Part shown: one piece after another, positions 33,938 to 44,553 of the stretch
How the letters are laid out: each line of letters begins with the position of its first letter
Position numbering within the stretch: position 1 is the first letter of the stretch
Origin: Zizania palustris
Lineage: Eukaryota; Streptophyta; Magnoliopsida; Poales; Poaceae
Assembly (NCBI GenBank): GCA_019279435.1
Contig: JAAALK010000080.1
Coordinates: forward strand, 95,270,311-95,334,310
Direction of reading: 5' to 3'
DNA: 64,000 bases
Program-made: the position numbers and the translations under genes
Notes under the pieces: generated by a model
The model's database searches: none
What the model saw: the letters and a program-made list of their open reading frames with translations, nothing else
Told to the model about the DNA's origin: nothing

Positions 33938-36685
33938 TCAATAATCATGAGTGGGAACAAACGGTGCAACGCCAGGTTTGGCAAAGGTGTTAAACCACTG
34001 TCGAGCCATCTGCTCGTATGTAGGGAAGCAAAAAGAATCATATGAGTCTGGACTGAAACGCGGATCAAAGCGCGGTCCCCTATTCTTCCTAAAATCACGG
34101 ACACGAGATCCAACACCATATCCATAACGATCTGGAACTATGCCGGAACGGAAACCACCCTCCGGAGCACGATCATAACAACCGTCTCCTCTACCACCAC
34201 CTACACAACGTGGCCTGGCCTCTAGCCTCTCTCTACGTCGAGGAACTCTCTGTCTACCACCCTGCTAGGTAGAACTGCTCCTGCCCACCTCGAGCTATCT
34301 CTGCTCGCTCAACCCGCTTCCTCCTGAAGCAAAACTCCTCAAGATGCCCATCTCTCTGACAAAACTCACAGTGATAGGTAGGCTTCTTGGTATGTTGTTG
34401 TGGCTTAGGGTTCTTAGGCTTGGTGGTGTTGGGTTTAGCATCTTTGGTGTGAGAGGGTTCAGGTAAAGAATCAAGAGAAGTGTGGACAGTATTAGGTTTT
34501 GGAACCCAGATCTGCTTCTTAGGTGGAGCTTTAGGTTGTTCTTGGATCACTCCATCCTTGGGCTGACTATCCTTAAAGGACTCAGTGGAGTGAGTCTTGG
34601 GATATCTTTGTTCGGGAGTCATCTTACTCCACTCCACTGCACGGCTAATGGCGCTCTCAAAATCAGCCTTGGTATATGTGTAACCTACCCCAAAAACATC
34701 CAGTCTCTTGAACTGCTGGATCATCATGCCGAGTTGTGGCTCTCTAGCACTAATCCAACTCAAGATCTGACGGAGGTAAAAGTTCTCATTCTGAACATCA
34801 GCTAACTCCTCTCTCAAAGAAGCTAACACCTCTACCTGAGACAAGCAGATCTCACACTCTTTATCAACTTCGACAGACTTCTCAGCTTTTAGCTTAATCA
34901 ACTCCATTCTAATGGACAGGCAGTTCTCACAAATAGTGGATGGAACGGACAAGGTCTCAAGCTCTAGCTTAGTCTGCTCCAACTCAGCTCTCACTCCAGC
35001 TAACTCGCTCAACTGCTCATCACTCTTGTCTCTTAGCTCAGTTATACTAGCTAAATGGGATGGCAGTTTACACAAGGTGCGACGATAGTGACATGAGCAA
35101 CTTTTAGCTCCTACTGAGCACTCTCAAGCTTAGTGGCCAAGGTGTCTCTCTCATCTACTCTCTCTATGTACCTGGACTTAAGAGTCGTCAGGTCACACAA
35201 CAGCACCTCACAGTTAGGGCACTCACCATTATCATCCAAGTAAGGGGAAGAAGACAAACTCTCAATCTTGCCATTCGCCGTGGCAAGCTCACTCTCAAGC
35301 TCATCTATTCTCTTCTTAGCCCCTCTAAGCACTTTCTCCCGATACTTCAACTCCTGACTGTTCTGTTCTAGTAAATTAACAACTTCTTGTTCATAGGAAG
35401 ATGCTTTCTCATCGTCGTCATCGTCGAAGTCGTCGGAGGAGTCCTTTTCTTTCTTCTCCCCAAGAGCCATTGAGCAGAAGCTCTTGTGGGGTCTTCGGCT
35501 GTGACGTGAGAGACTCTTCGGCTTGTCCCCAAAGCCCATGAAGCATAGGCCCGCCGGATTGTCCCTATCCTTCCCCTTCCTGATCATGATCTCTTCATCA
35601 CTTGAACTTGAAGACGAGGAGGAAGACGAGGATCTCTTGGAGTATCTTTTCTCCATCTCAGCGAAGAAGGTCTTGTCTCGCTTCTTGTTCTCACGCATGT
35701 AGTCCTTCAAAGCTTTACGAAAGAATCTTGTCTTGGGCTTTCTCTTTGTAGAGTTGTCGTACTTGTCGGAGTCGTAGGAGTTTCCGCCGGTTCCCTTCTT
35801 GTAATTCTTCCGCTTGGGGCAGTCGGCAATGAAATGACCTGTATCACCACACTCAAAGAATCCGGATTTTGTGTCGTGTCTATTAATCATTCGCTTATCA
35901 TAGACACGCCTCACCCGGTTGTTAAACAAGCACAGATCATCATCTCCTAGAGTATCAAGTTGTTCCTCGGAAATAGACATCAAGGAAAACGCAGTACAAC
36001 TCATGGCATTAGGATCAACAGATGGTGTCGCAAGCGCCAGAGTCTTTGATCCAGAACCAGTGAGATTTGATCTCAACTGGATATCGACCTCTGAGGCCTT
36101 GAGCTTACTAAAAAGCTCTGCGATTGTCAAGGTATCATATGATGTGCTCTCAACAATAGACGATACCTTGATCTTCCAGATCTTAGGGTCCAAGGTATGG
36201 AGTACCTTAAGCGGCTGTTCATGATCCGAGACCAGCTGATCACCCTCGGCCTTGTTAACACGAAGCTTGTTAATGATCGTTTGAAAACGACCAAACAAAG
36301 CCTCAACAGTCTCACCCGGCTTCTATAAGAAATTTTCATACTCACGCCGGTAGGTCTGATATAGTCTAGCCTTGACCTGAGCTGTCCCCTCATGGTGTGC
36401 CTGGAGGGTAGCCCAGATCTCACAAGCAGTGGTGATATGGCTAACACGCTCAAATTCACTAGGACCTAGACCAGAAAATAAAATATTCACCGCCTTGGTA
36501 TTATTTTGATGCTGGGTAATTACATCAGCGGCAGTATCCGCAGCAATAGTCGTTATGGTGAAACTAAGATGAACACAAATCTACCATATGTCCGAGCTCT
36601 GGCTCATAAGGTATGCTCGCATGCGAGTCTTCCAATAAGTGTAGCCAAAAGCTTCTAGGGATGAAATTTTACCAGAAGACGTCAT
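33938..36685 (-). pseudogene. Copia BC Gag with two zinc-finger segments
   Basis: I place the start at ATG 36685. UBN2-type Gag blocks cover roughly 36660-36000 (NIFFSGLGPSEFERV-like, KVLHTLDPKIWKIKVSSIVES). A CCHC knuckle follows, CGDTGHFIADC, near 35840. A Ser-rich and acidic segment and a long coiled-coil region follow, then a second finger-like segment CEFCQRDGHLEEFC near 34350, and the tail ends VPTHDY at 33938-33940. Breaks are a stop near 36330, TAG at 35111-35113, and frameshifts near 35090 and 34260. An extended Gag of this shape is typical of Sireviruses. Confidence 0.8.
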
Positions 36686-36740
36686 GGTCACTACCTAGGT
36701 TTTAGAATCGGTTAAGATATTAGAAAAACCTAACCTTGCT

Positions 36741-38325
36741 AAACTATATTTTAATCCCACCACCCAAATGAACATGACCAGACAAATAATATTTGCAAAG
36801 CAAATTTCAAAAATTTCAGTTGTCTAGCTTTAAAAATTGACCGGTGTACTAATTAAAATGATATTAAAAATAATCTAAATAAAAATACTGCAGTAAATAA
36901 AAATACCTAGAAAACAGTCACGAAATATTTATATTTCAGTATAGAAATAAAATACTAATAAAATTAATAAAACATGGATCATTAAAAATTAATTCAGAAA
37001 TAAACCGAAAATATTGCACGTAGAGACCTGAATAAAAATATTACTGCGACTAATAAATTTTTCTTTTTATACGAGCAGATAAAAGACACTTAAATAAATA
37101 ATACGAGATAACTAATAAAAAGTTAACAGATTAACAATTAACTACGAAATTTATTATTTTTCATGCTAATTAAAAACCAGATAATGATTTGATTAGCTAG
37201 CCGAAAAATAGGAGATACAATTTAACAGATTAAAATAAAAACGAGATTTCGAAATAGATTTTCGGCTAATTAATTAATGGATGATTATATCTAAATATTG
37301 ATCTACTAAAAATAGGAGATTAGAAAGTTACCTGCATGGGAGCCGTGAAGATCTTCGTTGTCGCCGTGAGCAGTGTGCCCGCAATCCTCAAGTACTTTGC
37401 CCTGTTGCGCCTGGAGATCTATACGTGCAGAGCAACTAGTACTTTGCCCTGTTCCTGGAGAGCTATACGTGCAAGGCAACTAGACTTGCTTTAGCCTCCG
37501 TAGACTTCTGCCATCTGCTGTCTCTTGCGTGCTGTTGTGGAAGAAAAAATGTGCCACATGTTGTACACGCCAAAAAAAACACTGCGCCATGGAGCCTATG
37601 CAAGAGCTCGGCCGCCGCGCTTCTGGCAAAAAGAGCCTGCCGGCCAGGGCTCCCGTGGACCCCGCGCCGATGAAAAACTGCGCCCCGAGAAAATTTCGCC
37701 GGAGAGAAGGATCGCAGGAAAAAAACCAACAATGGACTGAATATTGTAGATTGATCTTGAAAAAAACAATCGTCTATCCCCAGGGGGATATGGGCCTATT
37801 TATAGGCGACTCCTAATACATAAAAAGACTAATTTACCCTCGGGTAAAACTAACTCTAAAATAAATTCCGAAAATTACTAAAATATTCTTATAAAAATTA
37901 CCTGACTCAAATAAAAATATTATAAATTTAAAAACTAAATATTAATATCCTAAAAACGAATTTAAACATAGATTGTCAGTTTTACGCCGAAACTGACAAA
38001 GCATCCACCGTCTTCGCACCGGGTACCCGGATTGGGCTGACCCGACCCCGCATCTTCCTTAGCCCGGCAATCGCTCGCCACCCGTGTACCTGAGTCAAAC
38101 CCAGTCAACAGACCAGTGGATCATCTGCCGCTCCTAGCCATGTACCCGGATTAGGCCAGCCCGACTCTGCGGCTCCTCTGCCCGGCCGTCGCTCACTGCC
38201 CGTGTAAATGAGTCACATGCGCCTCAGACTCGGCAGGTCTTCATCTCTCCTTTCCATTGACTTCCGTTGACAATCACTCATCACATCTGGAATATCAAAA
38301 ACATATTCTTCAACATGGTTTCTCA
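36741..38325 (-). repeat. Copia BC 5' LTR, U5 end deleted
   Basis: Matches the 3' LTR but lacks its terminal 58 bp. Internal sequence aacctaaccttgct is joined directly to aaactatattttaat. In copia A the internal sequence continues into the primer-binding site at this point. The shared cttgct at the two edges suggests a microhomology deletion. Confidence 0.85.
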
Positions 38326-38330
38326 ATAAT

Positions 38331-39006
38331 CTTTATTGTCTTTGACAATAACCTTCGTTATAATCTCCCCTTCAGGGCTAGGCCTTGGGAAGGACTTCTT
38401 CGAAGGTTCGCCTGAAGCATAAAAATCCTCCGGGTTGCCTTGCACGCTGTTCACCTGTCTCGTGTCAAGAGGAGGGCCATGACCATATTCCGTTCTTCGC
38501 GCAGTGGCCTGATCTCCGAAAACAGTGAGCACTCCCGCTTGTGTGGGCATCTTCATACATAGATAATTATGATGCGTTATAGCTCCGAATTGATTCAACA
38601 TGCCACTCCCGAAGATAACATTGTATGCATATGGGGCATCCACAATATCAAAAATCACTTCCTCCGTCCTGGCCAGTAGCCCCTCTCCGAAAGTGACCTC
38701 TAGGCCTATTTGGCCGAGGGCATCAAGAGGGGGTCTTGCGAAGCCTTGCAAAGGATGAGCTACTGGGAGAAGATGCTTCCTGGAGATACAGAGTTGATCG
38801 AAAGCTTGGACGAAGATAATATCCGCTGAACTCCCTCCGTCAATCAGTACTCTCCGGACTTCAGTCCCTGCTATGTCGGCAGTGATGACAAGTGGGTCTG
38901 CATGTGGAAACTTTATGCCAGTTGCATCATCTGCAGAAAAAGATATCGGCACATGGGACCATTCAGGCATAGCAGCTGCGGACGAAGAAGTTCCAATATA
39001 ACCCAC
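38331..39006 (-). pseudogene. G1(-) aspartic protease
   Basis: A frame with VRRVLIDGGSSADIIFVQAFDQ, where the DGGSS motif is the active site, and FGSGMLNQFGAITHHNYLCMKMP after it. It aligns with the G1(+) protease at 7487-8046 and extends beyond where that copy is broken. It ends at 38331, where copia BC inserted, and would continue into RT at 30912. Confidence 0.85.
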
Positions 39007-39108
39007 TTCTCGGACATATTCTCCTCTCTACCTCTTCGACATACTTCCAAGGGTCCCTCCTCCGGAAATGGGGAGGACTACTCTTTTCCCTCGATCCTGA
39101 CCATCTTC

Positions 39109-39625
39109 CTACTTCATAGGTGGCATAATATTGACCACCGGAGGCCATCTTGCAGGGTCGAAGTTATCTATACGCACCACAGCCTGGACAGGCTCTGGAC
39201 GCACCTCGGTCGGAACTCGGTCGGTAGTGCCTCGAACTGAAGTTCTTTCAAGGTACTCGCATCTTAAAGCGAGTATAGACTTATACGCATCAGTTGCGTG
39301 ACTTCGATTCTCACCATGGACACAGTAGAAGAAGGCCTGGGCTTTGCCAGCCGGCTTCCTTGGCGGCCTCCAGCCGCTGGTCTTGCTTCCTGAAGGTTGC
39401 GAAGTCCTAGGGGCAAATTTCTGTGGAGGTGCAATGTTCAAGACTTCTGAACGAGGATGCTTTTGCCCCCAACGCCTGTCATGCTGAGCTTCGAAGCTAG
39501 GCCCCTGCGACGGTGTTGAAGTCTTCACTTCCATCTTGACTTCTTGTAGGATTGACAGAGTTGCAGCAGTTCTCTGAAGCCACCCTTCTTCTGACCTTGC
39601 ATACTCTTCGAAATAAGACATCAAG
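39109..39625 (-). pseudogene. G1(-) Gag C-terminal part
   Basis: Reads SYFEEYARSEEGWLQRTAATL, a basic linker (SEVLNIAPPQKFAPR) and FYCVHGENRSHATDAYKSIL. The last is the zinc-knuckle-like segment, with the final Cys of the G1(+) copy replaced (DAYK in place of KDCK). It begins abruptly at 39625 against truncated LTR sequence, so the capsid part is lost. The protease frame follows after a shift near 39100. Confidence 0.8.
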
Positions 39626-40082
39626 ATTAAGAGACAAAGACAACTCATAAAGTTCTAAGTCCAAGATTTGTCTCTACACTAACGAAGGGTTAAGGCCGAA
39701 GGGTCCGTCTGGACCCTAGTTCGAAGATACCCTCTGAAGGCTCCATCTTCGAAGTGGGAAATAGCAAGACTTATGGGACGTCCGCCTTATCTATCTTCTT
39801 CGGACATCTTTACCATTTTAGCCCTATTAGGGGTATCGAAATAGTTTCCACTATGTCGGTTGTAATTGAGGGGTAAAAAGGTCTTTTCCTTAGATTTTTT
39901 ACCTATAAATACCCCCTTCTCACCCTGTAATAGGCATCGAATATTCAGATATTCAATACACAACTTCGAACTACTTCGAGCTATTGTCCTATATGGAGGC
40001 TTGAGATAGTCCGCTTCACAAACTCTTTGTTTGTTAGTTCTTAATCTTAGAGAACCTGTTAGCGTAATCTTTTACGCCAACA
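39626..40082 (+). repeat. G1(+) 3' LTR, first 36 bp missing
   Basis: Aligns with 5491-5950, ends in CCAACA and is followed by the ATTAG duplication. The missing 36 bp and the missing polypurine tract show a deletion that also removed the 5' end of G1(-). Confidence 0.9.
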
Positions 40083-40360
40083 ATTAGATTTTTGCTCTTA
40101 CTCTTATTGCTTCTTTATTTGTCATGGGGGTTTGTGCTGGATGTTGCCCGGCTCGATGCATCCACAAGCATGTGGAAGCATTGGATCATGCTTCATTCCT
40201 CACAAACTATGCCATCAGTGATGAGTGGTAGTTACCACCCGTCGCTGATGACTCCCCGCAGTGACGAGTGATAGTTACCACCCATCACTGATGATTCCTG
40301 CTTATAAATAGGCGGGCTCTGAAATGAATTGGTACGCTTTCAATCTTGCAACCCTAACCC
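40083..40360 (+). other. CACTA element, part right of the G1 insertion
   Basis: Continues the sequence interrupted at 5454. It contains two subterminal repeat units at 40200-40297 (gatgagtggtagttaccacc and gacgagtgatagttaccacc types), then cttataaatagg near 40302. No transposase and no CACTA terminus is visible. At about 40360 it changes to antisense gypsy pol, so the outer end of the CACTA element is lost or lies elsewhere. Confidence 0.6.
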
Positions 40361-42536
40361 GAGGCAAGCAGTCCTCCCAATCTTTCAGGTTCTTTTTCAC
40401 CATGGTTCGCAGCAACATTGACAGGGTTCGATTCACCACTTCAGTTTGTCCGTCGGTTTGAGGATGACAAGTGGTCGAGAATAGAAGCTTGGTCCCCAGC
40501 TTGGACCACAATGTTTTCCAGAAGTAGCTCACAAACTTGACATCACGATCAGATACAATGGTCTTAGGCACCCCATGTAACCTCACAATTTCCCTGAAAA
40601 ATAAATTAGCAACATGTGAAGCATCATCACTCTTGTTACAAGGGATAAAATGAGCCATCTTTGAAAATCTATCAACCACAACAAAAACAGAATCTTTTCC
40701 TCTCTGAGTTCTAGGCAGTCCCAGAACAAAATCCATACTTATGTCTTCCCAATGAATTTTAGGAGCAGGTAGAGGAGTGTATAAACCATGAGGGTTCAGT
40801 TTAGACTTAGCTTTGTGACAAGTGATGCAGCGCTCCACGAACCGGATGACGTCTCTCCTCATCTTGGGCCAATAGAAGTGATCACCTAGCAGCTCATAGG
40901 TTTTCTTTTGTCCAAAATGACCTGTCAATCCTCCTCCATGGGACTCCTGCAATAAAAGCAATATAACCAAAGAATTTGGAACACAAAGCTTGTTAGCCCT
41001 AAACAAAAATCCATCATGTATATGATACTTTTCCCAACCTTTTCCATCTTTACAATGAGTGTATGGTTCTGAAAATTCAGGGTCATCATTATACATGTCT
41101 TTCAAACTTTCAAGACCTATAACCTTCACCTCAAGTTGGTTTAGCAACACGATTTTTCTAGACAAAGCATCAGCAACCACATTGTCCTTACCTTTCTTAT
41201 ACTTCACAATATATGGAAATGTCTCGATGAACTCAACCCATTTGGCATGGCGTCGGTTTAGTTTTGCTTGGCCTTTCAAATACTTTAAAGCTTCATGATC
41301 GGAATGGATAACAAACTCTTTTGGCCATAAATAATGCTGCCATGTTTCAAGTACACGCACCAAAGCATACAATTCTTTATCATATACAGAATAATTCAAT
41401 TGAGCACCTCCCAACTTTTCACTAAAATATGCTACAGGTTTGCCTTGCTGCATTAAAACCCCTCCTATGCCAATTCCACTGGCATCACATTCTACTTCAA
41501 AAGTTTTAGTGAAATCAGGAAGAGCAAGCAATGGTGCTTCAGTTAAGCGTTTCTTTAATTCTTGAAAAGCATTTTCTTGTGAACTTCCCCATTTAAATTC
41601 AACACCTTTCTTTGTTAATTCATTTAAGGGAGTAGCAATGGTACTAAAATCTTTAACAAATCTCCTATAAAATCCAGCTAGACCATGAAAGCTTCTTATT
41701 TGACTTACATTCGTTGGAGTTGGCCAATCCTTGATGGCTTTCACCTTGGTTTCATCCACTTCAATTCCTTTTCCTGAAACAACAAAGCCAAGGAACACAA
41801 CATGGTCTGTGCAAAAACTGCACTTCTCAAGGTTAGCAAATAATTTCTCCTTTCGGAGCTCATCTAGGACTTGTCGAATATGATTCATGTGCGTTTCAAA
41901 AGACTTGTTGTAAATTAAGATATCATCAAAATAAACAACCACAAATTTTCCAATGAAGGCTCTCAAAACATGGTTCAGCAATCTCATAAAAGTACTTGGA
42001 GCATTAGTCAAACCAAAAGGCATAACTAGCCATTCGTACAGCCCAAATTTTGTTTTAAAAGCAGTTTTCCATTCATCTCCAGCTTTCATTCTTATTTGAT
42101 GGTACCCACTTTTCAAATCAATTTTAGTGAATATTATGGAACCACTTAATTCATCAAGCATGTCTTCTAATCGAGGAATAGGATGGCGATAGCGAATAGT
42201 GATGTTATTTATGGCTCTACAATCAACGCACATCCTCCAAGAACCATCTTTTTTTGGTACTAAAATAACAGGAACAGCACAAGGACTTAAGCTTTCACGA
42301 ACATAACCTTTATCGAGAAGTTCTTGTACTTGCCTTTGTATCTCCTTTGTTTCTTCAGGATTGGTGCGGTATGGTGGTCGATTTGGAAGAGCAGCCCCCG
42401 GAATAAGATCGATCTGATGTTCAATCCCACGTACAGGAGGTAATCCATTCGGGGTTTCCTTTGAAAAAACGTCCTCATATTCCTGCAAAAGATGAGACAC
42501 CATACTAGGAAAAGAGGTGTTATCGTTAGCTGACAA
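40361..42536 (-). pseudogene. Gypsy G4 Pol fragment: RT, RNase H, integrase
   Basis: An uninterrupted minus-strand frame of about 720 codons. RT comes first (WRMCVDCRAINNITIRYRHPIPR, FTKIDLKSGYHQIR, VVYFDDILIYNKS with the YFDD box). RNase H follows (ECDASGIGIGGVLMQ, SDHEALKYL), then the integrase zinc-binding part (GHFGQKKTYELL, CITCHKAKS) and most of the core (SMDFVLGLP, IVSDRDVKF, HPQTDGQTEVVNRTL). Both ends are breaks: integrase is cut at about 40361 after DWEDCLP, and the linker is cut at 42536 by the copia array. It is a close relative of G3 but lacks the nonsense codons of G3. Gag and protease are missing, so it cannot move alone. Confidence 0.85.
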
Positions 42537-44553
42537 TGTTGGACCGGAAACGGCGACCAAAGGGGGGGTGAATGGGAGCTTTTAAAATTTCAGGCTAAAA
42601 ACAGCCTTCGGTTTTAATCCTGTCTTCTGCGGAACAGGCTTCGAACACAACCTTCGAAGGTCTGGTTCGGAGGTGCTTCGACAGCTCCGAACACAAGCTT
42701 CGCAGGAGCAAAAGTTCGAAGCCAAGAAGACTTCGCTCCACTAACAACCCTCGAAAATCTACTCTGCTAAGTCAGTGCAGACTCCGCACACAGGGTGCTT
42801 CGAGCAGGCTTCGCACTTCACTCTTCGCAAGAGTGGACTACCCTCTGAGGACTTTGACCAAAATACTTAGCGACAGCAACTGGTGCTGAGCTTCGTATGC
42901 GAAGGTCTAAACGCACACACACGGACTTCGCTAAAGGCTTCGACACAAGAAGCAAAACGGGCCTCGAACAGGGCTACGCTAGTAAGCAGCGAGGTCTTGC
43001 CTCCTGTTACACAGAGCGAATGCACACTGACAAAACACACTTCGCACAAAAACAACCTTCGCCTCAACAGGCTTCGGTGCACTACAACTAGCGAAGTATG
43101 TAACGCGAGCTCAAGCAAAAGCACAAAGAAGCAGGCTTCGCCACTTGAACAAGGAACACAATAAATTGAACTCTGGATGAATACAGCGAGGTATGTGACT
43201 ACAGGAGCTCAACAGTAAATGCTCAAAGTGTTAAATGTTACCTACCGAGCCCCCATATTTATAGCCCCACAGTTCACCCAAAGGAAATGACTACACTACC
43301 CCTAGGGTTTACATTGATTTTGACTCTACAGAACTAAGGGGTACAAAAGGTAGTCCACCTTTATTCTGGAGGCTTCTCTGTCAGCTTTGCAGAGGGGACA
43401 GTGTCAGCCTTTTACAGAACAGACAGTGTCAACCTTTGCAGTCTTTGACCTTCTGGAATCCTCCCTTCGCACGCGAGGGTGCGGTAGCTTCGGTGAGAAG
43501 CCTGAAGCCAGATGGCCTTCGCTTCGCCGAAGATAGCCTTCGATACAGTGACGGTTTTGAGCCGAAGCCATCAAAGCCCTTGGGCCTTCGCACCAACACC
43601 TCCGGAGTGGACCACCACGGCTTCGCAGCTACTCCCATGTCGAACTCCGTCAGTCCGTGTACCGAAACCATGCAGGCCGAAGCACCTCAAGTCAACCTTG
43701 CTCCGGAGCTAGCCTTGCTCCGAAGCCTTCCACCCTCCGAAGCCCCCACCTTCGGAGTACCATCCTTCGAAGTCCCTCCTTCGTCCAAGGCCTCCGCATG
43801 AAGCATTCCATGAGCCCTTCGTCGCAGTGCCTCTCCCCGAGCACACTCCTCAACGAGCCTCACTCGGACCATGCCTTCGATGCGCCTCGACTTCTGAGAC
43901 CTTCGTCGGGTACCTTCGAATGTCTCCCTCCAGAGCACACTTAGAATTCCTTGCCTCCGCAGAGGACTTGATCCAACCAACTCCGAAGTCACTCCATTCG
44001 GAGTACCTTCGAAGTGCCTCACCTCCGAGGACTTTTTCTCGGAGTACCTTTAGCCGGAGCCACGCTCCGCACTCTCTGCCTTCACCTGGCGCACCTCGAC
44101 CCGAGGACCGACCCGAACCACCTTCGCAGCCACCGTGACGGAGCTCCCCGCTCCCCTGGCATCAAGCCTCCTGCTTGACCCAGGTTCACCTGCTGCGAGC
44201 CTTGTTCGTCGCCTCCGAAGTCCCTGCGCACCACAGACACGCAGACAAGTGTATCCAGTACTCCGGAGACCTCTCCGGGTTAGCAACATCCAGTACACAC
44301 TCCGGTGTACCGCCCAAAGTACCGAAGCCTTCGGTACACACCCAGTCATCGTGTACTGTCGGACCCCTCCGACGAGCACACTCCGCTGCACAGCTGCAGC
44401 AACCAACCACCGAACACCCTTCGGTGAAACCACCTCCGAACACACTTCGGAGGTACAACCTCCGAACCCCCTTCGGAGGTACCCCTTCGAGCAGAGGTTA
44501 AAATCCTGTCAATCACTCATCACAAAACACCGAAACCAACCCTTGGTTTCTCA
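42537..44553 (-). repeat. LTR E1 (3' LTR of internal copy 1)
   Basis: A 2017-bp LTR, minus-strand ends TGAGAAACCAAGG and CCGGTCCAACA. The minus-strand TATA is at 43256-43264 (plus-strand atatttata). The LTR is very rich in cttcg and cgaag. Several open frames in it (for example 43436-43801) recur in E2 and E3 with no family signature and are not called as genes. Confidence 0.9.

Larger units (their letters stand above)
30913..38325 (-). mobile_element. Copia element BC: gag-only, flanked by ATAAT
   Basis: A minus-strand Sirevirus-like copia element. The 3' LTR is 30913-32554, the 5' LTR is 36741-38325, and ATAAT flanks both sides (30908-30912 and 38326-38330). When it is removed, the flanking G1 reading frame joins in the same frame (KDNKDY to FQFGKDLPPE). 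The internal part encodes only Gag; no protease, integrase, RT or RNase H is present. The two LTRs are nearly identical where both exist, so the insertion is young. The 5' LTR has lost its last 58 bp and the primer-binding site. Confidence 0.9.
22384..39625 (-). mobile_element. G1(-): second Tat-type gypsy copy, inserted in reverse
   Basis: A second member of the G1 family on the minus strand, lying inside the 3' region of G1(+). Reading leftward it has Gag C-terminus and protease (39625-38331), a copia insertion (30913-38325), RT, RNase H, integrase (30912-27753), the antisense gene on the plus strand (23308-26996), a polypurine tract, and the 3' LTR (22384-22879). Its 5' LTR, primer site and Gag N-terminus are missing; Gag is fused to the 3' LTR of G1(+) at 39625/39626. 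Sequence left of 22384 resembles the region next to its own polypurine tract, so it landed close to the polypurine tract of the older copy. Confidence 0.85.
5455..40082 (+). mobile_element. G1(+): Tat-lineage Ty3/gypsy element with nested insertions
   Basis: Outer retrotransposon of the left half. Its 5' LTR begins TGTTGG at 5455 and its 3' LTR ends CCAACA at 40082, and both sides carry the 5-bp duplication ATTAG (5450-5454 and 40083-40087). Internal plus-strand parts are a primer-binding site, broken gag and protease up to about 8046, and the 3' region 21437-22383. Its own RT, RNase H and integrase are missing between 8046 and 21437, where other elements now sit. The first 36 bp of the 3' LTR and its polypurine tract were deleted together with the end of the inserted G1(-). 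The two LTRs differ at roughly 20 positions, so the insertion is not recent. Confidence 0.85.

Noticed and set aside
33796..34125. 109-codon minus-strand frame
   Set aside because: Shadow of the Gag tail (frame ending VPTHDY).
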